From Baffinella frigidus (lineage: Eukaryota; Cryptophyceae; Cryptomonadales; Baffinellaceae), in NCBI GenBank assembly GCA_026770585.1, contig MU646644.1, positions 333,252 through 344,918 of the forward strand: a stretch of 11,667 nt of DNA, read 5' to 3'. Below, one piece after another: positions 6,346-11,667 of the stretch (its first letter is position 1; the number at the start of each line of letters is the position of its first letter). A program made the translations under genes and the position numbers. The notes under the pieces are model-generated. The model searched no databases, had not been told where the DNA came from, and saw only the letters and a program-made list of their open reading frames with translations.

Positions 6346-6470
6346 AAGTGTGTGTGTGGTGTAAAGACATTTAATTAACCGACATTCCGACCGGAGTTCA
6401 AGTCGAAATCCCCTTCGAAATCTACCGTGTGGTATGTCCGAGCAACGGAGGAAGAGGGGGGGGGGGGGGA
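6188..6470. repeat. Short tandem motifs and microsatellites, no gene
   Basis: Three degenerate units resembling CATCGACTTTGTGTAA occur at 6191-6260 (ATCGACTTTGTGCACGGTC, ATCGACTTTGTGTAAAGTG, ATCGGCTTCGTATCATGTC). Then the phrase GTCTCGGGGAACCCCGCG occurs twice (about 6262 and 6290) with a palindromic GGGGAACCCC. A (TG)n(AG)n(TG)n microsatellite spans about 6313-6356. A G-run of 12 lies near 6458. Confidence 0.6.
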
Positions 6471-6712
6471 GGGGTTAGGGTTCAGGGATGAGGGTTCAGG
6501 GTTCAGGGGTCACAGGGGTGCATCGCTCATAAGGAGCCGCCCCCCCCCCCCCGTGGACCACCATAAGACCATAGATACGCCTACTGTAGGGGCGTAGGGA
6601 GGGGGGGCTCCTTGTAAGCGAGGTACCCCTGTAGCGCCGACCGCGTTCGGATTTGGAGCTTGGGGTGTAGGGTGCAGGGTTTGTGTTTTGGAGTTAAGGG
6701 TTTAGGGTTTAC
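6470..6712 (-). repeat. Telomere-like degenerate tract, opposite orientation
   Basis: GGGGTTAGGGTTCAGGGATG and related units at 6470-6510, and GTGTAGGGTGCAGGG to TTAAGGGTTTAGGGTTT at 6665-6712, carry the G-rich strand on the plus strand, opposite to the arrays at 4930-5875. A MITE copy (6513-6631) sits between the two pieces. Confidence 0.7.
6513..6631. mobile_element. MITE copy 4 inside telomere-like DNA
   Basis: CAGGGGTGCATCGCTCATAA with GGAGCCGC, then a C-run, is mirrored by a G-run and GGCTCCTTGTAAGCGAGGTA with CCCCTG. The core keeps TACGCCTACTGTAGGGGC. TA follows on the right (6632-6633); the left flank is CA, probably a mutated TA. The arms have drifted more than in copies 1 and 3. Confidence 0.8.
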
Positions 6713-6889
6713 CTCCTGAGGGCTCGCGGCGCCTCGTTTTCTTCACCCTCGTATGAACGGGGTTCCTCGAAATCAAGGACACGCACCGCCGCAGGGTCTT
6801 ACAGTAGGGCTCGTCCTAGGAATAGGACCACGCTAGGAAAGACACGCGGACGAATAGAGTGATCTGTACAGGACCGTGCACCCCCCCGG
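6713..6889. repeat. Diverged MITE-like segment
   Basis: TTCCTCGAAATCAAGGACAC at 6765, followed by CGCACCG and CAGGGTCTTACAGTAGG, is closely related to 254-320. Both look like old, one-sided relatives of the CAGGGG MITE family: CCTCG, then AAGRAAAC or AAGGACAC, then CGCACC. No right terminus is recognised. Confidence 0.45.
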
Positions 6890-7105
6890 GTGAGCCCTAC
6901 CATGAGCCTCCAAGTGGCACTCGATCCACAGATCTGCCTTGAGGCAAGAAACGAGCAGGTAGGTGGTTCTCTGCCCAGAGAGATTGGCCATTTATTGCCA
7001 AATAACCAGCGCCAGCGCCGCACATGCCTCACGCATTGTGCTGCTTACTGCACCCCTCCTCTGCCCACACAGGCGTTACCAAGCAGTGCTGGGTCTAGGC
7101 CCTAG
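6890..7105 (+). CDS. Weak two-exon candidate, product unrecognised
   Basis: ATG at 6890 opens a frame MSPTMSLQVALDPQICLEAR-NEQ to 6958, where CAG|GTAGGT is a strong donor. A pyrimidine-rich acceptor, CACCCCTCCTCTGCCCACACAG, ends at 7072, giving a 114-nt intron. The frame continues ALPSSAGSRP to TAG. The intron is a multiple of three with no stop, so splicing and retention give the same end. The product is very short and I do not recognise it. The splice-site pair is the only real support; it may be an internal exon of a decayed gene. Confidence 0.22.
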   Translation: MSPTMSLQVALDPQICLEARNEQVGGSLPREIGHLLPNNQRQRRTCLTHCAAYCTPPLPTQALPSSAGSRP

Positions 7106-7115
7106 ACCCTAGACT

Positions 7116-7214
7116 CTAGTGGCTATACGTCTGGGTCGTTTGACCAGGCCGTAATCTGGTACAAATCCACTGATTTTACAGTGAATTCACTACCTCGAGA
7201 CGTATAGCCACTAG
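7116..7214. mobile_element. 99-bp element with 17-bp perfect inverted ends
   Basis: CTAGTGGCTATACGTCT at 7116-7132 is exactly mirrored by AGACGTATAGCCACTAG at 7198-7214. The interior is AT-rich and non-coding. The ends carry CTAG, which might be part of the termini or a target duplication. A separate hairpin, GGGAGCGC/GCGCTCCC (7214-7221 and 7230-7237), abuts the right end. Confidence 0.7.
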
Positions 7215-7376
7215 GGAGCGCGCGGCCGAGCGCTCCCGTTCAGAAACCACTATTAACTCGTGTAAGACGACCTCAAGGCGTGCACTCAAGCGCCGCGTGC
7301 AAGCACTCCTCGGGATTCTCAGGCTAGTGCCCCGCACAGCCTATGCCCCACTCGTGCTTTGGTGGTGCTTTGGTGC

Positions 7377-7530
7377 TTTATTTTACACTCACATCGAAGG
7401 CCAGCGCCCACCTCACTTTTGAGGAGTTGGGAACGATCTACGGATGAGCTCCCCGGAACTATGTTATTACAGTCACATCGAGGCCACGCCCACCTCACTC
7501 TTGACAAAATGGGAAAGATCTACGGGCCTC
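7377..7530 (+). repeat. Degenerate two-copy tandem repeat
   Basis: CACTCACATCGAAGGCCAGC, CGCCCACCTCACTTTTGAGG, then TTGGGAACGATCTACGG (about 7384-7442) recurs as CAGTCACATCGAGGCCACGC, CCACCTCACTCTTGACAAAA, then TGGGAAAGATCTACGGG (about 7469-7526). The period is about 85 bp with small indels. The copies give related peptides in different frames (SLLRSWERST and SLLTKWERST), so selection on a single protein is unlikely. Confidence 0.65.
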
Positions 7531-7602
7531 GACCCAACCCATGCAGGTCCGGCCGAGCCCCTTTCTTCCCCGCCCCGGATCCTTCAGGTCCATCAGCATT
7601 TA

Positions 7603-8286
7603 GGTCCTTTAGGCTTTAATTTCTCCCAACATATGCCAACGACACGCCGTTCCGTACAAGGGATCTGCAGAGAAAGCATTTTTTGCTTTCGGATTGCGTT
7701 TCGCTCTCCAGTGCAGAGGCTCGTGAAGAGGGGATACAGGGTGGCTCTCCGTCCTTTAGGTCCTTTAGGTTTTAATTTCTCCCAACATAGCCCAACGTCA
7801 CGCCCTTCCGTAGAAAGGACTGCAGAAAAAGCATTTTTGCTTTCGGATCGCGTTTAGCTCTCCATTTTGTTTTTTCCAGGGATCTGCAGAGCTCGGATCA
7901 CTTATTGACACTTATTGACTTTATTCGAAAGTGAAAATGCACGGTGCAAGAATTGAGGCGAGATTAGGAAAAAGTCTGGGAACTGCACCAGAGTTTTCCT
8001 ACTCAAGAAACTGCCACTACCCATGTGGGGGGATCCACCAAGGAGCGGTCCACATTTGCGTCCCCCTCCTTGAGGTCCTTTAGGTTTTAATTTCTCCCAA
8101 CATGGCCCAACCACACGCCGTTCCGTAGAAAAGATCTTCAGGTCCTTTAGGTTTTAAATGCTCCCACCATATGCCAACGACACGCCCTTCCGTAGAACGG
8201 ACTGCAGAGAAAGCATTTTTGCTTTCGGATCGCGTTTAGCTCTCCATTGCAGAGGCTCGTGAAGAGGGGACACAGGGCGGTTCTCT
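7603..8286 (+). repeat. Cluster of four copies of the 'GGTCCTTTAGG' repeat
   Basis: Copies start at about 7603, 7751, 8074 and 8141. The full unit is GGTCCTTTAGGTTTTAATTT, CTCCCAACATATGCCAACGA, CACGCCCTTCCGTAGAA, CTGCAGAGAAAGCATTTTTG, CTTTCGGATCGCGTTTAGCT, CTCCA; the copies at 7603 and 8141 add GCAGAGGCTCGTGAAGAGG. The copy at 8074 lacks the second half and runs directly into the next. Each full copy holds the perfect stem-loop GAAAGCA-TTTT-TGCTTTC, except 7603, which has one extra T in the loop, and 7751, where the stem begins AAAAGCA. Open frames overlapping the cluster are made from the repeat. Confidence 0.85.
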
Positions 8287-8364
8287 TGGGGTGTTTGGAG
8301 GTATACCAATTGGTGACCATGCCCTCCCACGCACCGAACCCAAGTGAGCCTTAATGAGGCTCAT

Positions 8365-8407
8365 GGTATCCCATAGTTGAAGTATAATAGCTCCAACTAC
8401 GGATACC
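8365..8407. repeat. Imperfect hairpin
   Basis: GGTATCCCATAGTTG (8365-8379) pairs with CAACTACGGATACC (8394-8407) with one bulge, around a 14-base AT-rich loop. It follows directly after a smaller GAGCC/GGCTC stem. No tRNA signature is present. Role unknown. Confidence 0.5.
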
Positions 8408-8447
8408 CCACAAGGTGAGAGGGGTTGTGTGAGGGGGTGAGGTGAAA

Positions 8448-8757
8448 TCAGTCAGTTACCAAAGATGAAAGAGATCAGTCAGACACCAACGATGAAAGGA
8501 GAGAAGGGTGGTCGTGCAGAGGTTTCCCCTAATGTACGGTCGTCAGCAAAGTTCAAACAATGTGTCAGCTTCGAAGTATCATTAGGGGTCATCAGAGTAA
8601 ATGGCAATCGATGCGTCCTTAAGCAAGAGCCAACGACACAACACAAGCAGCACATCAGCGAGTGCAGCCCCCCGCCTTTCAATAAGCCTGTTTTCACTCC
8701 CCATGTCCCGCTCGGCGCCTATGTGTCTTCGTCGTATCCCCTTTGTCTGCCACTCGC
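8448..8757. repeat. 27-bp tandem pair; otherwise no gene supported
   Basis: ATCAGTCAGTTACCAAAGAT-GAAAGAG is repeated next to itself as ATCAGTCAGACACCAACGAT-GAAAGGAG (about 8447-8501). A perfect 9-bp inverted pair, CCCCTAATG/CATTAGGGG, lies at 8526-8534 and 8580-8588. An open frame from 8465 runs into the C-run as polyproline; I regard it as a homopolymer artefact. Confidence 0.5.
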
Positions 8758-8759
8758 CG

Positions 8760-8815
<56 letters not shown>
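8760..8815. repeat. 56-base C homopolymer
   Basis: An uninterrupted run of C, flanked by CTCGCCG and TCTCTCTC. The length is probably not exact in any assembly. On the opposite strand it is an extreme G-run with quadruplex potential. Open frames through it encode polyproline and should not be annotated. Confidence 0.95.
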
Positions 8816-8817
<2 letters not shown>

Positions 8818-8856
8818 TCTCTCATCGCCCCCAGTCCCCCCGTTGTCTCATTGTTT

Positions 8857-9348
8857 TTAATCTGTTGCCCTGCCTCCCGACTCTCTATCGGTGTTGGTTG
8901 ATTTCCGCTTTTGCGTTTTGTGGCGATTGTAGGCCGTCTTGTTCACCTTCTTCAGTTTTTCAATTTGAGTATAAAGGTCAGTTGGGCGTGTTTTTGGTGT
9001 AGGTTCATGGCACGAGTCAGAATAGTGGTCACCAAAGTCCCAGCATTTGTTGTACTCCCAGGGGTACGGAGTGTTGGGTCTTTTCTTGGATTGTTCAGGG
9101 TCTGGGATTGGGTTACTTGGTCGTGGTTGTTGGTTTTGCTTGTTTGGGAGAGATTTCTGTTTGTTGGGGTTCAGGTTTGGCCAGGAGAAGGGGGGTTGTT
9201 GTGGGGGTAGAGTTATGGGGCCTTTGTTGTTAGTGCCCTTTGGTTTCAGGTCGCCAGAGCAGTGTTCTTGGCAGGTGGCAGGGGCGATTGCAGGGTATAT
9301 GCCATTGTCTGTTCTACAAGCCTGGAGTGCAATCTGCAGAGAAAGCAT
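8857..9348 (-). CDS. Asn/Pro/Lys-rich ORF, possible retroelement Gag-like fragment
   Basis: The 163-codon minus-strand ORF is rich in N, P, K, Q and T, unlike the GC-rich, Ala-rich exons elsewhere in the window. Residues about 105-116 read CWDFGDHYSDSC: a C-x2-F-x2-H-x4-C pattern that recalls the CCHC zinc knuckle (C-x2-C-x4-H-x4-C) of Gag nucleocapsid regions, but with one Cys replaced and two residues missing. The C-terminus is basic (NRHKTQKRKS). Its ATG lies inside a dispersed-repeat copy (9334-9402), so the true start may instead be an acceptor-like TTTCTCTGCAG just before ATTGCACTCC (9333 downward), or the ORF may be truncated there. No protease, reverse transcriptase, integrase or LTR is seen. 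It could equally be an exon of an unknown gene. Confidence 0.35.
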   Translation of the reverse strand: MLSLQIALQACRTDNGIYPAIAPATCQEHCSGDLKPKGTNNKGPITLPPQQPPFSWPNLNPNKQKSLPNKQNQQPRPSNPIPDPEQSKKRPNTPYPWEYNKCWDFGDHYSDSCHEPTPKTRPTDLYTQIEKLKKVNKTAYNRHKTQKRKSTNTDRESGGRATD

Positions 9349-9402
9349 TTTTGCTTTAGGTCCTTTAGGTCCTTTAGGTTTTAAATGCTCCCAACATATG
9401 GT
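9334..9402 (+). repeat. Fifth, rearranged copy of the 'GGTCCTTTAGG' repeat
   Basis: CTGCAGAGAAAGCATTTTTG-CTTT is followed directly by AGGTCCTTTAGGTCCTTTAG-GTTTTAAATGCTCCCAACATATGG. The two halves of the unit are in the reverse order from the cluster at 7603-8286, as if cut from a junction between tandem copies. This implies the repeat has been amplified head-to-tail somewhere in the genome. Confidence 0.75.
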
Positions 9403-9496
9403 TTCCCCCGAAATTAGGATTTGACCATCAATTGACCAGCCTGGCCGCGCAAATCAATTCGAATCAAACGCACGAGGGGCGGAACTCTTCCCGAGA

Positions 9497-10234
9497 ATGG
9501 CGGATCTCTCCCGCTTCTTCCCCGGAATGACGGGTGGCGCAACTCCCCCCGCCGAGGAGACCTCTTCAGCATCCGCGGCCCCGGAACCTCAGCCCGCCGC
9601 TGGCATGATGGTGCGTGCACCTGCCGCTCAAAAACGCTCGCGCAGGAGTGATACCCGGCAATGCATGGCCAAACCGCCCCGCCAATGGGACCTGCGGACG
9701 CCCTCTTGTGAGCTGACTCCTGGGCGTTAAATGCAGGGTGGGCTGCTGGTGCCATGGATTGACCAGTGAGGAGGGCGAGCGGGTTAGGCACCGAATGATA
9801 GGTGCATGGCAACATGTTGTCTTGGGTGGGGCAGGACCACCGATTGCAATGCGTGGCGCCTTGCTCGCGTTCACCTGAACCCTGAATCCTGAACGAATCA
9901 ACGCGGACGGCAGGGTGGGCTTCTCAACCCGCTCGCCCTCCTCACTGGCCAATCCATGGCACCTGTCCCCGCTCCCGCGCCGGAGCCCGCCCCCATGGAC
10001 CCCGGCGCCAGCCTCCTCGCCATGCTCCAGGCCGCCGCGCCAGCATCATCAGCGGAGCAGGCTGAGGCGCCGCCTGCTGCCGCACCGGCGGCGACCATCC
10101 TCCCTCCCGCGGCGACCACTGTGATGGCGCCGGCGCCTGGGGCCGGAGGTGTGGGCGGGGCGGGGCTCCAGCTGCCGCGCGGGCGGGCGGTCGTGGACAT
10201 CGACAGCGGGAACCCTGCCAAGAAGCAGACCAAG
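9497..10234 (+). CDS. Unrecognised Ala/Pro-rich protein, two exons seen (partial)
   Basis: Exon 1, 9497-9610, encodes MADLSRFFPGMTGGATPPAE and onward to PAAGMM, ending at donor GTGCGT (phase 0). Exon 2 is placed at 9914-10234 after CGGACGGCAG. It encodes GGLLNPLALLTGQSMAPVPA, an Ala/Pro-rich stretch with a DPGASLLAMLQAA helix-like segment, and ends LPRGRAVVDIDSGNPAKKQT-K at donor GTGATG (phase 0). The phases agree. Without the second splice the frame stops at 10301-10303. Third codon positions are GC-rich, in line with the other exons, while the flanks are not. The low-complexity composition suggests a disordered protein; the leucine-rich SLLAMLQ could be a short binding motif, which is inference only. 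The acceptor's pyrimidine tract is weak, and a competing CAGGGTGGGCTGCT lies at 9735. No later exon is found. Confidence 0.42.
9749..9966. repeat. 40-bp inverted duplication in the intron of the 9497 gene
   Basis: GGTGCCATGGATTGACCAGT-GAGGAGGGCGAGCGGGTTA (about 9750-9789) is the reverse complement of TCAACCCGCTCGCCCTCCTC-ACTGGCCAATCCATGGCACC (about 9925-9965) with two mismatches in about 40. Both arms are preceded by the same direct repeat CAGGGTGGGCT, at 9735 and 9911. The right arm lies at the start of exon 2. Read on the minus strand, the left arm encodes the same NPLALLTGQSMAP peptide as exon 2 does on the plus strand. Confidence 0.8.
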
Positions 10235-10235
10235 G

Positions 10236-10359
10236 TGATGCACGGCGCTGGATGGAGCTCCTGCTGGGCGATATCAGAGCATGCTGCACACACACGCTCG
10301 TAGGCTGAGGATTCCGGACGGGCTCAGCTGCCTGGGCCAGGGTCTAGCTCTCAGTATGA
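10236..10359. other. No feature recognised
   Basis: This is sequence after the likely donor of the 9497 gene. The phrase AGGATTCCGGAC occurs here (about 10308) and again at about 10479, so the repeat unit at 10360-10460 may extend on both sides. Nothing else is identified. Confidence 0.35.
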
Positions 10360-10452
10360 TTTGGTCTCACCAATATGGTGAAACCGGTCTCTTTTTCGCA
10401 CCAAAGGTGGCAGATTTGTACCCCGAAACACTGGATGTCAGCTTGAGAAGAG
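10360..10452 (+). repeat. Dispersed repeat family X, copy 2
   Basis: This segment aligns to 3672-3766 (TTTGGTCTCACCAATATGGT against TTTGGGCTCTCCAGTTTGGT; TTTGTACC and CTTGAGAA shared further on). The stem GGTCTCACCA (10363-10372) and TGGTGAAACC (10376-10385) has a 3-base loop ATA. An ATG at 10354 opens a short frame MIWSHQYGETGLFFAP... to a stop at 10467-10469, parallel to the peptide of copy 1. It may be a relic of a coding repeat or a structured element. Confidence 0.55.
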
Positions 10453-10502
10453 TGCGAGAAGCCGACTGAGGCAGAGCGAGGATTCCGGACCACCAGCCCT
10501 AA

Positions 10503-10654
10503 CGGTTGGACCAAATCATGCATTTTCTCACGGTTGGACCAAATCATGGATTTTAGACTTGAGTTTTACCCTTGCAGAGACCCCGGATCCGGGGACCTGC
10601 AGGGGTAAATCAAGGGTAAATCTGAAAGCGAAAATCGACGATTTGGTCCCATCG
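10503..10654. mobile_element. 124-bp fold-back element centred on CCCCGGATCCGGGG
   Basis: The centre is a perfect 14-bp palindrome at 10581-10594. The arms continue imperfectly outward: left CGGTTGGACCAAATCATGGA, TTTTAGACTTGA, TTTTACCCTTGCAG (from 10531); right CTGCAGGGGTAAATCAAGGG, TAAATCTGAAAGCGAAAATC, then GATTTGGTCCCATCG (to 10654). The right arm has an extra GGGTAAAT unit. An additional half-copy, CGGTTGGACCAAATCATG, lies just upstream at 10503-10520. It has no coding potential. Confidence 0.7.
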
Positions 10655-11155
10655 TGAGGGTTGGTGGGACTGGCTCCCTCGGCCAGGGCTCGGATTCGAA
10701 ATCGGAATGCCAGCCCTCTGAAATGAAGAAAATAGCTCTGGTTTTAAGATTTCCCGGATTTATACCATGGGGCTGTCGCCGCACGATACACCTCGAGGCT
10801 GGAAGCAGGACCAGTTTTTAAACCCTTGATATAATTTGTAGTTCCGGGCGGGTTTCGGGGAGGAACGTGACCATTCTCGGTGCAAAGCTCGGTCGTGACA
10901 CTACAACACATTTTAGAATAGTCCCTTTCCTGGCCTCTAGTGGTACCCCCCTGGAACAAATCATCTGCACGATACCTCTCTTCTCCTGCTACGCCAGATT
11001 CTTGGAAGGGGTCGCCAAAAGTCAATTCCCCGGAAGGGTCAAGGGGAAATGGTTTACTTTTGGGATAGTTTGAATGCCAAGATTGGCGTTCGGAAAGAGC
11101 CGAACCTCTCGGACAATCTGGCGTGGTGTGGAACAACTCCGCGAACCGGAAACTG
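10655..11155. other. No gene recognised; two small hairpins near 11076-11105
   Basis: Both strands have only short open frames without recognisable products. Two adjacent perfect hairpins are present: GCCAA-GA-TTGGC (11076-11087) and GTTCGG-AAAGAG-CCGAAC (11088-11105). Their close spacing is notable, but no function can be assigned. Confidence 0.4.
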
Positions 11156-11156
11156 A

Positions 11157-11375
11157 CAAACACACACACTCTCTCTCTCTCTCTCTATCTCTCTCTCTTT
11201 CACTCTCTATCGTCGTGCAACCCCAAACCCTAAATCCTAAACCTTGAACCCTAAACCCTAAACCCAACCCCCCACTAGCCCCAAACTCTAACCCCAGACC
11301 CTAAGCACTGTCCCCAAATCCTAACCCCACACCCCACACCCTAACCATAAACCCTGAAACGCAGGTGACGGCGAT
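11157..11375. repeat. (CA)n(CT)n microsatellite and degenerate CCCTAAA tract
   Basis: CACACACACACTCTCTCTCT at about 11160-11208 is followed by degenerate telomere-like units (CCCTAAATCCTAAACC, AACCCTAAACCC, CCCCAGACC, CCATAAACCCTGAAA) to about 11362. The same pairing of GA/CT microsatellite with CCCTAAA-like sequence occurs at 5870-6075. Confidence 0.85.
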
Positions 11376-11575
11376 TCACGATCTACCAGACGGGTTACAA
11401 TGGGATTTCCTGAAAATCCCATCAGTGGATAATAGGCCATCCGCAGGGACATGGGGTTGGTTGTGTCTACGGATTTCCTATCCGATTATCGCGCAGAATC
11501 GGCCAGAAAATCTCTTGGTAGCCCGCTGTGTGGCTAACCCTACACCCCCCCCCCCGGTGACGGCGATTACGATCT

Positions 11576-11577
<2 letters not shown>
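11364..11577. repeat. Direct repeat pair GGTGACGGCGATT...ACGATCTACC with internal hairpin
   Basis: GGTGACGGCGATTCACGATC-TACC at about 11365-11388 recurs as GGTGACGGCGATTACGATCT-ACC at about 11556-11577. Between them is a perfect 9-bp hairpin, ATGGGATTT-CCTGA-AAATCCCAT (11400-11422). The second copy runs straight into a C homopolymer. No gene is recognised. Confidence 0.7.
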
Positions 11578-11613
<36 letters not shown>

Positions 11614-11632
11614 GCCGTGTCTCCGCGGTCCT

Positions 11633-11667
<35 letters not shown>
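11577..11667. repeat. C homopolymers at the window end
   Basis: There are two runs of C, 11577-11611 (35 bases) and 11634-11667 (34 bases, to the edge), separated by TCGCCGTGTCTCCGCGGTCC-TA. The window also begins with a C-run. Their lengths are unlikely to be exact. Confidence 0.9.

Noticed and set aside
7359-7857. Overlapping plus-strand ORFs of 86 and 137 codons
   Set aside because: They are assembled from the two-copy tandem repeat and the GGTCCTTTAGG repeat, and the copies do not keep one reading frame.
8465-8860. Plus-strand ORF ending in polyproline
   Set aside because: About 19 of its codons come from the C homopolymer and the rest has a tandem repeat and no recognisable domain. Frame through a C-run of uncertain length cannot be trusted.
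9414-9815. Minus-strand ORF of 133 codons opposite the 9497 gene
   Set aside because: It is the antisense of the GC-rich exon and the inverted duplication. The plus-strand model has matching splice phases and a better start.
1-11667. CRISPR array, bacterial defence locus, tRNA or rRNA genes
   Set aside because: The direct repeats are not regularly spaced with unique spacers, and no cas-like, tRNA or rRNA signature was seen. The spliced genes indicate a eukaryote.
1-11667. Assignment to a specific algal group such as dinoflagellates
   Set aside because: The TTTAGGG motif is shared by several lineages, and the canonical GT donors seen here give no support for a dinoflagellate. No marker gene is present.

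Overview
This window looks like nuclear DNA of a eukaryotic microalga or similar protist. The evidence is a spliced gene with GT...AG introns, long interstitial (CCCTAAA)n tracts (the TTTAGGG telomere type found in plants, several algae and alveolates), many short palindromic repeats, microsatellites and very long C homopolymers. No operons, ribosome-binding sites, rRNA, tRNA or CRISPR are visible. I cannot name the species from sequence alone.

Protein-coding content is small. The best gene is on the + strand from 3123: a DUF1761-like small membrane protein split into at least three exons (3123-3250, 3515-3626, 4210 onward), with a possible last exon at 6132-6187. Divergent from it, on the - strand, lies the 3'-terminal exon of an unrecognised aromatic-rich protein (2106-2357). 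A second, unrecognised + strand gene model with Ala/Pro-rich exons sits at 9497-10234. A - strand ORF at 8857-9348 is Asn/Pro/Lys-rich with a degenerate zinc-knuckle-like motif and may be a retroelement Gag fragment. A weak two-exon candidate lies at 6890-7105.

Most of the rest is repeats. From 1 to 1810 there are several copies of a TA-flanked inverted-repeat element (a MITE) with termini CAGGGGTACCTCGCTCATAA and C-run/G-run cores. One copy (1489-1805) is split by a second inverted-repeat element that itself holds a third, complete copy. A different element with 23-bp termini is at 813-1046. From 4430 to 4900 there are two fold-back elements. From 4920 to 5870 there are telomere-like tracts, with the opposite orientation at 6470-6712, interrupted by another MITE copy. 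From 7100 to 8290 there are a 99-bp inverted-repeat element, a degenerate tandem repeat and four copies of a 'TCCTTTAGGTTTTAATTTC' repeat, with a fifth copy at 9334. From 10350 to 10660 there are a dispersed repeat related to 3672-3766 and a 124-bp fold-back centred on CCCCGGATCCGGGG. C homopolymers sit at both window ends and may reflect assembly boundaries.

The most interesting structures are a decayed second copy of DUF1761 exon 2 and exon 3 sequence inside that gene's own intron, the three-level nest of inverted-repeat elements, and an intronic inverted duplication in the 9497 gene that can encode the same peptide on both strands.
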